Notes: generated from the letters alone by a model not told the origin. A DNA stretch of 49,657 nucleotides from Chitinophagaceae bacterium UBA1946 (GCA_002336815.1 DDEU01000046.1:58135-107791); one strand, 5' to 3'. Counted from the stretch's first letter, positions 18,882 to 27,645 are shown. Numbers and translations: made by a program.

Positions 18882-20375
18882 ATGCCAATTGAACAAAAAG
18901 ATCTTTTAAAGGAATCAGAGCCCAAACATTCTGCGAACAGCACAAAGTGGTCACAGTTTGGTACCCTTGTTTTGGTGTTCTTTTTCTGGGGTTTTGTTGC
19001 AGCCAGTAATGATATCCTGATCCCCGTATTTAAAAAAGCTTTCCACCTCTCCCAGGGCGAAAGCCAGTTGGTATCTGTTGCGTTTTATGTAGCCTACACC
19101 GTTGGTTCTCTCATTTATTTCTTCATATCAAAAGTAATTGGCAGCGATCTGCTGAATAAAATAGGTTATAAAAATGGTATTGCGGCAGGGCTGATCATTT
19201 CGGCACTGGGCACTTTATTATTTTATCCTGCAGCCAACACCGGTTCTTTCATCTTAATGATTTCCGGGCTGTTCATCGTAGGGTTAGGTTTTTCGCTCCA
19301 ACAGATCGCAGCCAATCCCCTGGCCATTGTAATGGGCGATCCTAAAACAGGTTCGCAACGATTGACGATGGCGGGCGGTGTAAATAATTTTGGTACTACC
19401 ATCGGGCCATTGCTGGTAAGTTTCGCCATCTTCGGCAGTGTGTCAGCAGCCAATCCAGATGCAAGCATTGAAAGTGTGAAGATCCCTTATCTTATATTAG
19501 GACTTGCATTTTTACTGGTAGCCGTATTCATCAAATTTTCATCTGTTCCCAATAAGATCGATCTTGACGAAGTAGCGAAAAGTGAGGCTGAAGAAGGCAG
19601 CCGTTTACTGCAGCGTTCATCTGCTTTCAGTTACCCGCAGTTGTGGATGGGTATGATCGGCATTTTTGTTTATGTAGGAGTAGAAGTTTCTACAGCCAGT
19701 AATTTGCCGGCCTATCTCGAAAAATTTCTTGGTGTAGAAACAAAGGATGTGGCGCCTTATATCTCTTTGTACTGGGCCAGTTTAATGATCGGAAGATGGA
19801 CGGGTGCTGTGGGAGCTTTTGATGTGAGCATGAATGCAAAAAAGATGCTCAGTTTCCTGATGCCCTATCTCGCCTTTGGAGTTTTTTTACTGGTGAATAC
19901 GATCGCAAAACACAATGTATCGCAGTTTTATATCTATGCCATCATCATTGCCGTGATGATCGTTTGTGATATTGCGAGTAAAGGAAACCCTGCAAGAATG
20001 CTGATGATATTTTCGATGGCAGGTATTGCAGCATTGCTCATCGGTATGTTCTCTTCCGGTTTGGTTAGTGCTTATGCTTTTACAAGTGTTGGTTTATTCT
20101 GCAGCACATTGTGGCCTTGTATCTTCACCATCGCAGTGGCTGGTCTGGGAAAAAATACCAACCAGGGAAGCAGCCTGCTTATTATGATGATCATGGGTGG
20201 TGGTATCGTAAGCTGGTTACAGGGTGTACTGGCAGATTCCATCGGCATCCAGCATAGTTACATCGTTGGGGTGGTTTGTTTTGCCTACCTGGCTTTTTAC
20301 GCCATCAGGGCCAAATCGGTACTGCAGTCGCAGGGAATTGATTTTGACAAATTAAATGCAGAAGGCGGGCACTAA
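18882..20375 (+). CDS. FHS-family sugar MFS transporter (glucose/galactose or similar)
   Basis: A 497-residue permease with about 12 membrane helices, of the fucose/glucose-galactose:H+ symporter family (FucP/GluP). The first helix has FFFWGFVAASNDILIPVFK, the typical FHS opening, followed by AFYVAYTVGSLIYF. GLGFSLQQIAANPL and NNFGTTIGPLL are further family-like stretches. A ROK sugar kinase starts 27 bases after its stop, so import followed by phosphorylation of a free hexose is the likely route. Which sugar is carried is inferred from context only. Confidence 0.88.
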   Translation: MPIEQKDLLKESEPKHSANSTKWSQFGTLVLVFFFWGFVAASNDILIPVFKKAFHLSQGESQLVSVAFYVAYTVGSLIYFFISKVIGSDLLNKIGYKNGIAAGLIISALGTLLFYPAANTGSFILMISGLFIVGLGFSLQQIAANPLAIVMGDPKTGSQRLTMAGGVNNFGTTIGPLLVSFAIFGSVSAANPDASIESVKIPYLILGLAFLLVAVFIKFSSVPNKIDLDEVAKSEAEEGSRLLQRSSAFSYPQLWMGMIGIFVYVGVEVSTASNLPAYLEKFLGVETKDVAPYISLYWASLMIGRWTGAVGAFDVSMNAKKMLSFLMPYLAFGVFLLVNTIAKHNVSQFYIYAIIIAVMIVCDIASKGNPARMLMIFSMAGIAALLIGMFSSGLVSAYAFTSVGLFCSTLWPCIFTIAVAGLGKNTNQGSSLLIMMIMGGGIVSWLQGVLADSIGIQHSYIVGVVCFAYLAFYAIRAKSVLQSQGIDFDKLNAEGGH

Positions 20376-20402
20376 GATCAACGTATAAAATCTTACAGAA
20401 TC

Positions 20403-21365
20403 ATGAGTAAATATGTAATAGGAATTGATGTTGGAGGTACCACGACAAAATTTGGCGTGGTAGATAAGAACGGCCATATACTTGAACAGGACCGCATACC
20501 TACCAACCAGCACGAAGTAGCAGAAGAATTTATTGAAGACCTTTATGCCAAAGTGGGGCCGATGATCGAAAGAGCCGGTGGCACTCAAAACATTGAAGGC
20601 ATCGGCATGGGAGCACCCAATGCAAATTTTTACACGGGCAATATCGAATATGCTCCTAACCTGAAATGGAAAGGCATTATTCATATGGCCGACCTGATGG
20701 AAAGAAGGTTCAATCTTACCACCAAACTCACCAATGATGCCAATGCAGCGGCAGTAGGTGAACAGATCTACGGTTGCGCCAAGGAGATGAATGATTTTAT
20801 CACCATCACGCTGGGTACCGGCGTGGGAAGCGGCATTGTAGTAAATGGCAGGATCGTACTGGGCCATGATGGGTTTGCCGGTGAGCTGGGCCATACCATC
20901 ATCAGGCCGGGTGGAAGGTTACACAAAGGCACAGGCATGAAAGGCAGTTTGGAAGCATATGCATCTGCCACCGGTGTTAGGGAAACAGCCATTGAACTGT
21001 TGACCGAACACCCGGAAAGAGAAAGCCTGTTGAGGAACTATACCATCAATGAACTTACCAGCGAAAGCGTGTATGATTGCGCCATGAAGGGAGATTCCAT
21101 TGCCAACGAAATTTTTGAATTTACCGGGCAGATACTTGGAGAATCACTGGCCAATTTTATCATGTTCTCTTCTCCGGAAGCTATTGTATTATTTGGAGGT
21201 TTGACCAAGGCAGGGCCGCTGCTGTTGAACCCTACCCGTAAACACATGGAGGCAAACCTGCTGCCTATCTTCCAGAACAAAGTAAAGCTGTTGTTCAGCG
21301 AACTGAAGGAAGCCGATGCTGCCATTCTTGGTGCAAGCGCCCTGATTTGGAAATTAAAAGACTAG
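20403..21365 (+). CDS. ROK-family sugar kinase (probable glucokinase) lacking the zinc cysteines
   Basis: A 320-residue cytoplasmic kinase. The phosphate-binding loop is IGIDVGGTTTKFGVVD (6-21), catalytic D112 is in TNDANAAA, and E161/H164 in GELGHTI are in place for sugar binding. The usual zinc motif CxCGxxGCxE is replaced at 173-184 by LHKGTGMKGSLE, so all three cysteines are gone while the flanking residues remain (LEAYASATGV). It follows the FHS permease with a 27-base gap. Glucose as substrate is the best guess; other ROK substrates such as fructose or N-acetyl sugars cannot be excluded. Confidence 0.88.
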   Translation: MSKYVIGIDVGGTTTKFGVVDKNGHILEQDRIPTNQHEVAEEFIEDLYAKVGPMIERAGGTQNIEGIGMGAPNANFYTGNIEYAPNLKWKGIIHMADLMERRFNLTTKLTNDANAAAVGEQIYGCAKEMNDFITITLGTGVGSGIVVNGRIVLGHDGFAGELGHTIIRPGGRLHKGTGMKGSLEAYASATGVRETAIELLTEHPERESLLRNYTINELTSESVYDCAMKGDSIANEIFEFTGQILGESLANFIMFSSPEAIVLFGGLTKAGPLLLNPTRKHMEANLLPIFQNKVKLLFSELKEADAAILGASALIWKLKD

Positions 21366-21385
21366 TAATTTGCTTTAATATTTTC

Positions 21386-21419
21386 AAAAGTGGAAACAGT
21401 AAAATGTTTCCACTTTTTT
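21386..21419 (+). terminator. Intrinsic terminator of the permease-kinase operon
   Basis: A perfect 12-bp stem (21386-21397 with 21406-21417, AAAAGTGGAAAC/GTTTCCACTTTT) with an 8-base loop and a T tract, 21 bases after the kinase stop. Confidence 0.85.
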
Positions 21420-21550
21420 ATTCTATGGCTGGCTGTCAAATCCTAAAGTCGGCCAATGGGAGCCGTAACCGGGCGTCTTTTATTTTTCGGGATGCAGAAA
21501 CATGCAATGACTGAAAGTGCTATTTTCGTCCCCGCCAATTAATTCACTGC

Positions 21551-23500
21551 ATGAAATTTATTAAAAAGATACCTGCTGTTGTACAGCTTTGCATCCAGAT
21601 CTACCTGCTGGCAGTGAGTATTTTTGGGTTATTCAGGATCATCCTGTTTATTAAAGAACGGAGCAGAATTGATGACGCAGTAAGTGTAAGCGATGTGCTA
21701 TATGCTTTTGTGATGGGGCTGCGTTTCGATCTGGTCGTGTGCGGCTATATCATGGCCATTCCCTTTGTGATACTGGTAGCCTGTTCTTATGTTGGAAGAG
21801 AATTAAAAGTGGTGAAAAAGTTCTTTTTCTATTTTATCGCCATTACTTTCTCCATCGCCTTTTTTGTTTGTGCCGCAGATATTCCCTGGTTCAGTCATTC
21901 TTTTTCCAGGCTTTCAATTACGGCCCTAAAATGGATCGACAGCCCCGCCTTTGTATTTAAAATGGTAGCCGAAGAGCCAACTTACTGGCTCTATATCATC
22001 CCATTTGGCATCATCCTATACGCCTTTTTAAAAGTGCTTAAAAAAATATTTGCTTCACTTTCTTTCACACCCATCCAAAATAAATTTTCTGCTGCTGCTT
22101 TTTATCTTATTGGTGCCGGCTTGATCTTTTTGGGTATCCGGGGGCGTATAGATGAAAAATCTCCCATACTGGTTGGCACAGCTTACTTTAGTAACAATGC
22201 TTTCCTTAACCAGTTAGGTCTTAATCCAAATTTCACGCTGATTAAAAGTTACCTGGAGAGTTTTGCCGAAGAGAACCGTTCGGTGATGCTCATGGACGAC
22301 AGCACTGCGGTAAAGAATGTTCAGCAATACTTACATATCAGTAACGCAGACACGAAATTTCCACTGAAAAGGATCGTGACATTTGACAGTACTCCAAGTA
22401 AATACAATGTAGTGCTGGTGTTGATGGAGGGCATGAGTACTGATAAAATGAAACGGCATGGTAATAAAGAGAACCTCACGCCATTTTTAGACAGCCTGTC
22501 CAGCCAGGGATATTATTTCGAGAACACTTATTCCGCAGGTTTGCATACGTACAATGGCATTTTCAGTACGCTGTTCTCCTACCCTGCCCTCTTCCGCCAG
22601 CATTCGATGAAAGAAAGCGCCATCATTCGTTTCCCCGGAGTTTTCCCGGTGTTGAAAAACAACGGCTATTCTACCATTTATTTTACCACACACGACGGGC
22701 AGTTCGACAATGTGGAAGGCTTTTTAAAGGCCAACGACTGCGAACAATTTATTTCAAAGCCAGACTATCCTTCCGACAAGGTAAAGACAACACTGGGTGT
22801 TCCGGATGATTACATGTTTGAATTTTCCATGCCGCTGCTGGACCAGTTAAGTGATAAAGGCAAACCATTTTTTGCAACCTTTCTTACAGCGAGTGATCAT
22901 CCGCCCTATTACCTGCCGCCTTACTTTAAAGCAGGAAACCCTGATCCTAAAAAAGCAGGAACACAGTTTGCAGACTATTCGCTGCAGAAATTAATACAGC
23001 TGACATCTGGTAAAAAATGGTTTAGTAATACCTTGTTCGTATTTGTAGCAGATCATGGGGCGCCCATTGATATTACCTACGATATGCCGGTAAGTTATAA
23101 TCATGTTCCTTTGCTGTTTTACGCACCGTCGATCATCACATCACCCAAAACAATGAACGCCATGGCAGGGCAGATAGATGTTTTTCCAACGATCATGGGT
23201 TTGCTGAAACTACCTTATGAAAATCATACGCTTGGCATCGACCTTTTCAGGGAAAAAAGGCCGTATATATTTTTTAACGGGGATGATAAATATGGTGTGA
23301 TCGACCGGGATTGGTTCCTCGTAGCAAAAGATGACAAAAGCAGGAAACTGTACAAATACAAAAGCAGGGATAAAACGGATTACAGCGGCCAGTACCCGGC
23401 CGTTGCAGATTCGATGGATGTTTATGCAAAATCAAACCTGCAGACCTTTCAGTACATCCTCAAACAAAATGTGGATGGCAAATATAAAAGACAACAGTAA
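21551..23500 (+). CDS. Membrane sulfatase/phosphoglycerol-transferase-like protein (LTA-synthase superfamily)
   Basis: A 649-residue protein with about five N-terminal membrane helices (1-200) and a large extracytoplasmic alkaline-phosphatase-fold domain. The domain has LVLMEGMSTDKMKRHG (metal glutamate), a threonine region TYSAGLHTYNGIFST fitting the nucleophile site, YFTTHDGQFDN and FVADHGAP (metal ligands, about residue 500). LtaS, MdoB and Bacteroidota homologues transfer phosphoglycerol or phosphoethanolamine onto lipids or glycans, or hydrolyse sulfate esters; the substrate here is unknown. The next gene begins 10 bases after its stop but is compositionally different. Confidence 0.82.
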   Translation: MKFIKKIPAVVQLCIQIYLLAVSIFGLFRIILFIKERSRIDDAVSVSDVLYAFVMGLRFDLVVCGYIMAIPFVILVACSYVGRELKVVKKFFFYFIAITFSIAFFVCAADIPWFSHSFSRLSITALKWIDSPAFVFKMVAEEPTYWLYIIPFGIILYAFLKVLKKIFASLSFTPIQNKFSAAAFYLIGAGLIFLGIRGRIDEKSPILVGTAYFSNNAFLNQLGLNPNFTLIKSYLESFAEENRSVMLMDDSTAVKNVQQYLHISNADTKFPLKRIVTFDSTPSKYNVVLVLMEGMSTDKMKRHGNKENLTPFLDSLSSQGYYFENTYSAGLHTYNGIFSTLFSYPALFRQHSMKESAIIRFPGVFPVLKNNGYSTIYFTTHDGQFDNVEGFLKANDCEQFISKPDYPSDKVKTTLGVPDDYMFEFSMPLLDQLSDKGKPFFATFLTASDHPPYYLPPYFKAGNPDPKKAGTQFADYSLQKLIQLTSGKKWFSNTLFVFVADHGAPIDITYDMPVSYNHVPLLFYAPSIITSPKTMNAMAGQIDVFPTIMGLLKLPYENHTLGIDLFREKRPYIFFNGDDKYGVIDRDWFLVAKDDKSRKLYKYKSRDKTDYSGQYPAVADSMDVYAKSNLQTFQYILKQNVDGKYKRQQ

Positions 23501-23510
23501 CAACAACAAC

Positions 23511-24086
23511 ATGAAAAATACACTATTTGACTTTATATCAAAATACATTTCTCTGACAGAGGATGAGAAGAACGCAATACTATCCTTAGACCTGTTTCGC
23601 CAGGTAAAAAAAGGGACCACTTTGCTCAAAGCAGGACAGCAATCCCAGGATAGCTATTTTGTTTTAAAAGGCTGTATCCGGATTTATTACATGATAGACG
23701 GAGAAGAAAAAACAACGGCGTTCTTCACAGAAATGGACGCATTAACACCTCATTGTGTTATTAATAATGCTCCTTCTGAATATTTCATTGGTTGTGTTGA
23801 AGACAGTCTACTTACAGTTTCAAATGCTGATATGGAAGTAGAAATGCATAGTAAATTTCCAAAGTTTGAGATCATGTGCAGAATGTTGTCGGAAGAATTG
23901 TTAGTTAAACAACAAATAGACTTTGACGAGTTTAAGATTTCTTCACCTGAACAGCGATACCTGAACTTATTACAAAAAAGGCCAGACCTAATCCAACGTG
24001 TGCCACAGCATCAATTGGCAAGCTATTTAGGTATCAAACCCCAATCTTTAAGCAGGTTGAGAGCAAGGATTATAGAGAAAAAATAA
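23511..24086 (+). CDS. Crp/Fnr-family transcriptional regulator
   Basis: A 191-residue regulator started at the ATG at 23511, 10 bases after the sulfatase-like gene. The open frame extends back to 23331 inside that gene, but the family begins at MKNTLFDFISKYISLT. The cyclic-nucleotide-binding-like barrel covers about 15-115 (LLKAGQQSQDSYFVLKGCIRIYY in parts). The helix-turn-helix near the C-terminus has VPQHQLASYLGIKPQSLSRLR. No iron-sulfur cysteine set is seen, so it is not a classic Fnr, and the ligand is unknown. Paired palindromes start 20 bases after its stop, so neighbouring genes are its likely targets. Codon and base use is more AT-rich than in genes to its left. Confidence 0.88.
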   Translation: MKNTLFDFISKYISLTEDEKNAILSLDLFRQVKKGTTLLKAGQQSQDSYFVLKGCIRIYYMIDGEEKTTAFFTEMDALTPHCVINNAPSEYFIGCVEDSLLTVSNADMEVEMHSKFPKFEIMCRMLSEELLVKQQIDFDEFKISSPEQRYLNLLQKRPDLIQRVPQHQLASYLGIKPQSLSRLRARIIEKK

Positions 24087-24105
24087 ATAAAGGTAAGCTT
24101 CATTT

Positions 24106-24137
24106 CTTAACTTAAGTGAACGGGTTACAGTAACCCG
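24106..24137. promoter_or_regulatory. Tandem palindromes, candidate Crp/Fnr operators
   Basis: CTTAA-C-TTAAG (24106-24116) and CGGGTTAC-A-GTAACCCG (24121-24137) are both perfect; their centres are 18 bases apart. The second overlaps where a -33 box would be for the -7-like element at 24144. This is an activator-type arrangement directly downstream of the Crp/Fnr gene. Confidence 0.5.
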
Positions 24138-24143
24138 CCAGTC

Positions 24144-24151
24144 TACTTTTG
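24144..24151 (+). promoter_or_regulatory. Putative -7 promoter element
   Basis: TACTTTTG matches TAnnTTTG. It lies 6 bases after the 17-bp palindrome and 30 bases before the ATG of the 30-codon remnant. No TTG -33 box is present, consistent with activator-dependent initiation. Confidence 0.5.
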
Positions 24152-24181
24152 CAGTATCGTTTAACAGTTATAAGTATTGAT

Positions 24182-24274
24182 ATGCAAAAGAAAATTTTAT
24201 GGTTCGCCCTGACCTTAATGATGGCAAACACGCTACAAGTTAAAGCCAAATACTTCTTTCTTCACTCAAGTTGA
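24182..24274 (+). pseudogene. 30-codon open frame: truncated 5' end of an exported protein gene
   Basis: Reads MQKKILWFALTLMMANTLQ then VKAKYFFLHSS and a stop. The first 22 residues are a good signal peptide with an AxA-like end (VKAK). The last residues KYFFLHSS resemble the first strand of exported alpha/beta hydrolases (FVLVHGSW-type), cut off exactly where the DNA becomes very AT-rich. It has a promoter-like element upstream and no continuation in any frame that I can see. It could also be a genuine small peptide; the hydrolase link is a guess from eight residues. Confidence 0.4.
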
Positions 24275-24296
24275 ATTTTTTTCATTTTGCAATAGC

Positions 24297-24323
24297 TATT
24301 TAGTAAAATCATTTTACTAAATA
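24297..24323. repeat. 27-bp perfect palindrome upstream of the TonB receptor gene
   Basis: TATTTAGTAAAAT and ATTTTACTAAATA flank a single central C at 24310. It has no U-tract, so it does not look like a terminator. It lies 141 bases before the receptor ATG and is better explained as an operator or a relic of a mobile-element end. Confidence 0.6.
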
Positions 24324-24464
24324 ACTTATTTGAAATAAATGAAAACGATGATTAATTAAAATAGAAGTTCAATAAAATTCCATCAATATTCAACCATTAC
24401 CTTATTGGCTTTTGTTTTAATTAATAATAATCCCAAACCAAATATTTAAACAAGTAGTATTGTT

Positions 24465-26795
24465 ATGACAATTAAAAAAACAATGAAAGCCCTGTTGCTG
24501 CTTTCATTATTCAGCTCAGTCCAAAAAGTGAGTGGACAAAAAAACTACACAATTAGCGGTAGCATTAAAAGCAAAAAGAATGGGGAGTCCATTATCGGTG
24601 CCAGTATTGAGGTGTCAAATAGTAATTATGGCACCACCTCAAATGAGTACGGTTTTTACAGTATTTCACTGGTACCTGGTACATACCAAATTGTGTACAG
24701 TGCATTGGGCAAAACGCCAGATACAGTAAGAATTAATTTAGTAAGTAACGTTGAAAGAAACATTAGTCTTTTAGAAGCTAATTACGAGTTGGCAAGTGTT
24801 ACAGTCACCAGCAGCAAATCTTCTGGTCGTTCTGTTGCCGGTTCACAAATGGGTATCGAAAGATTATCAGTGCCGGAAGTCAAAAACATTCCAGTAATTT
24901 TTGGTGAAAAAGATCTGCTGAAAACTATTCAATTGCTACCAGGCATTAAGACTGCCGGCGATGGCAATAGTGGCATTTTTGTGAGAGGCGGAAGTACTGA
25001 CCAGAATCAAATAATTTTAGACGAAGCGAACATTTACAATGCAGCTCATTTGTTTGGTTTCTTTTCTACTTTTAACAGCGATGCTATAAAGGATATTGCA
25101 GTGTATAAGGGAGCAATGCCGGCACAATATGGAGGAAGACTGAGCAGTGTACTGGATGTAAAAATGAATGAAGGAAACAACCAAAATGCCGGTGTTGGTG
25201 GAAGTTTGGGGCTTATTAGTGCCAAACTAAATGTAGAAGGGCCAATACAAAAAAACAAATCTTCTTTTTTAATCACTGCCAGGAGAACGTACGCTGATGT
25301 GTTTTTAAAAATGGACGAAAAATACAAGGACAATCAACTTTTTTTTTACGATTTAAACGCTAAGCTAAATTATGAACTGGGTAAAAAAGACAAGCTTTAT
25401 TTAAGTGGATATTTTGGCAAGGATGTTTTAGGATTTAATAATCAATTTACAACCAACTGGGGCAATGGAACCGGAACTTTGCGCTGGAATCATATTTTTA
25501 ACAGTCGTTTATTTTCAAATACTTCGGTCATTTATAGTAATTATAACTATGAGTTTAAAGTTAAAAATGGCACAAATGATATAAAAATATTTTCTCAAAT
25601 CAGAGATTGGAATTTAAAGCAGGATTACCAGTACAGCATCAACAATAAAAACAATTTACGTTTTGGATGGTCTGTCATTTATCATATTATTCGTCCCGGA
25701 GAGATTACAGGTAATGCCACTTCCAGCATCAACGATAAAATTCAGGATAAAAGATATTCTTTTGAAAATGCTATTTACGCAAGTAATGTATTTAAGCCCA
25801 ACAAAAATTTAAACATCACACTTGGTGCAAGGCTTAGCGGATTCAACGTAATGGGTGGCGGCAAGTTTTTTAATATAGATGAAAAGGGCTATATTAAAGA
25901 CACTGTCATTTATGCAAGAGAAAATATTGTAAAAACTTATTGCAACCTTGAGCCAAGAGTTTCTATTGGATATATGTTAAATGTCAACACCTCCATCAAA
26001 GCAGCATATACCCGCAATGCCCAGTATATGCATCAAATAACCAATTCAAATGGTTCAAATCCTTTAGACAAATGGGCAAGTACAAGTAATATAATCAAAC
26101 CACAAATCAGCAACCAGTTTAGCTTAGGTTATTACTCAAACATATTACTGAACACATACGAATTTACTGCTGAAGCATACTATAAAGAAATGGACAATGT
26201 TCTAGACTATAGAAATGGTGCTGACTTGTTTTTAAACGAAACCATAGAAGCACAATTGCTTTTTGGCAAAGGCAGGGCTTATGGGATAGAGTTTATGTTA
26301 AAGAAAAAAACGGGAAAACTTACAGGCTGGATCAGTTATACGTTGAGCAAGTCTGAAAGAAAAATTAATGGTATCAATAACAATGAATGGTACAATGCCA
26401 CCCAGGATAGAACACACGATATATCATTGGTTGGAATGTACCAATTAAGTAAAAAATGGACATTGAGTGGAAACTTTGTTTTTTACACAGGCGGTGCTGT
26501 TACGTTTCCCTCGGGTAAATATCAAGTTAATGGACAAACCGTTTATTACTACAATAGTAGGAACGCTGATAGAATGCCCAACTACCATCGCTTAGATTTT
26601 GGGGCAACATTGCAATTAAAGAAAACAAAAAAATGGTCGAAAGAGCTGGTATTCAGTTTGTACAATGTATATGGCAGGGAAAATGCCTTTACGATTAATT
26701 TCAGGGACAATAAAGACAATCCTAACCTAACGGAAATAGTTCAAACCAGCTTATTCCGTTGGGTTCCATCAATATCTTACAATTTTAAATTTTAA
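24465..26795 (+). CDS. TonB-dependent receptor with carboxypeptidase-like N-terminal domain
   Basis: A 776-residue outer-membrane receptor. Order: signal peptide (1-24, ending VSGQ), carboxypeptidase-regulatory-like beta-sandwich (NYTISGSIKSKKNGESIIGA... NEYGFYSISLVPGTYQIVY), plug (KDLLKTIQLLPGIKTAG, GIFVRGGSTDQNQIILD, GRLSSVLDVKMNEG), then a barrel ending RWVPSISYNFKF. It imports a ligand with TonB energy. A DUF4249 lipoprotein starts 18 bases downstream, a common Bacteroidota pair that resembles a reduced SusC/SusD. Start at 24465, or the in-frame ATG at 24483. The gene is markedly AT-rich compared with the SusC gene of this window. Confidence 0.92.
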   Translation: MTIKKTMKALLLLSLFSSVQKVSGQKNYTISGSIKSKKNGESIIGASIEVSNSNYGTTSNEYGFYSISLVPGTYQIVYSALGKTPDTVRINLVSNVERNISLLEANYELASVTVTSSKSSGRSVAGSQMGIERLSVPEVKNIPVIFGEKDLLKTIQLLPGIKTAGDGNSGIFVRGGSTDQNQIILDEANIYNAAHLFGFFSTFNSDAIKDIAVYKGAMPAQYGGRLSSVLDVKMNEGNNQNAGVGGSLGLISAKLNVEGPIQKNKSSFLITARRTYADVFLKMDEKYKDNQLFFYDLNAKLNYELGKKDKLYLSGYFGKDVLGFNNQFTTNWGNGTGTLRWNHIFNSRLFSNTSVIYSNYNYEFKVKNGTNDIKIFSQIRDWNLKQDYQYSINNKNNLRFGWSVIYHIIRPGEITGNATSSINDKIQDKRYSFENAIYASNVFKPNKNLNITLGARLSGFNVMGGGKFFNIDEKGYIKDTVIYARENIVKTYCNLEPRVSIGYMLNVNTSIKAAYTRNAQYMHQITNSNGSNPLDKWASTSNIIKPQISNQFSLGYYSNILLNTYEFTAEAYYKEMDNVLDYRNGADLFLNETIEAQLLFGKGRAYGIEFMLKKKTGKLTGWISYTLSKSERKINGINNNEWYNATQDRTHDISLVGMYQLSKKWTLSGNFVFYTGGAVTFPSGKYQVNGQTVYYYNSRNADRMPNYHRLDFGATLQLKKTKKWSKELVFSLYNVYGRENAFTINFRDNKDNPNLTEIVQTSLFRWVPSISYNFKF

Positions 26796-26813
26796 TAAAT
26801 AAAATACACAATA

Positions 26814-27611
26814 GTGAAAAAAATAAATTCAATTATACACATAGCGATACTTGTTTTTGCCTTATCTGGTTGCGAAAAAGTTATAGACTTAGATTTAAAT
26901 ACGACTACTCCGGTAATAGTGATTGATGGACAGGTAACCAATAGTTCAACAATAGGAAGTATTGTTAAACTGTCTTATACAAATAAAGTGAAATCTGATA
27001 ATAGCATTGTTCCATTGCCTGGTGCAACTGTCACTATACAGGAAGATAATGGAACTATTTATTCTTTGCCGGAAGAAGCAAATGGTATTTACAGAAATGA
27101 AAGTTTGGTAGGCATTACAGGCAAAACCTACCATCTTAAAGTAGTAACAAATGGTGTTACACTTACCTCAAGTTCTAAAATGCCGGCAATGGTAAATTTT
27201 GACTCTCTGGTGGTTGAAGATTTTCCAATTTTCGGCAAAACGGTCAAAGTGGTAACCCCTTTTTACAATGATCCAAAAGGGTTTGGAAACAACTACAATT
27301 TATTTATGTTTAAAAATGGCAGGTTAATTAAAGATGCTTTTGCTTATGATGATTTATTCATTGACGGCAAAACAGTAACTTTTCCATTAATAAATTCGAG
27401 AGAAGAAGATGAACTTAAAAAAGGAGATTTTATTGAAGTGGTGATGAATTGTATAGACTATGACAATTACAAATATTGGTTTAGTTTTTCTCAATCTTCT
27501 ACTGGTAGTCCCCAGGCAGTTCCAGACAATCCCATAAGTAATATAAAAGGTAAGGCAATTGGTATATTTGGCGCCAATACTTATCAAAAAAGAAGTGTTG
27601 TAATTCCTTAA
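26814..27611 (+). CDS. DUF4249-family outer-membrane lipoprotein
   Basis: A 265-residue lipoprotein starting with GTG at 26814. A lipobox (ALSGC, cysteine near residue 20) follows a short hydrophobic stretch. The early KVIDLDLNTTTP and VIVIDGQVTNS are typical of DUF4249. The family accompanies TonB receptors and is thought to help capture ligand at the surface, but its ligand is unknown. It sits 18 bases after the receptor and ends before a strong terminator, making a two-gene operon. Confidence 0.85.
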   Translation: MKKINSIIHIAILVFALSGCEKVIDLDLNTTTPVIVIDGQVTNSSTIGSIVKLSYTNKVKSDNSIVPLPGATVTIQEDNGTIYSLPEEANGIYRNESLVGITGKTYHLKVVTNGVTLTSSSKMPAMVNFDSLVVEDFPIFGKTVKVVTPFYNDPKGFGNNYNLFMFKNGRLIKDAFAYDDLFIDGKTVTFPLINSREEDELKKGDFIEVVMNCIDYDNYKYWFSFSQSSTGSPQAVPDNPISNIKGKAIGIFGANTYQKRSVVIP

Positions 27612-27645
27612 AGGAAAATAATTGACCATTAGCCTGTTCAAATCG

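Larger units (their letters stand above)
24087..24464. promoter_or_regulatory. AT-rich intergenic region with three perfect palindromes
   Basis: A 378-bp gap with, in order, an 11-bp palindrome (24106-24116), a 17-bp palindrome (24121-24137), a -7-like box (24144-24151), a 30-codon remnant (24182-24274) and a 27-bp palindrome (24297-24323), each described separately. From about 24275 to the TonB receptor start the DNA is extremely AT-rich and I see no other gene. Confidence 0.6.

Noticed and set aside
23331..23510. N-terminal extension of the Crp/Fnr frame
   Set aside because: It overlaps the conserved end of the sulfatase-like gene, and the family starts at 23511.
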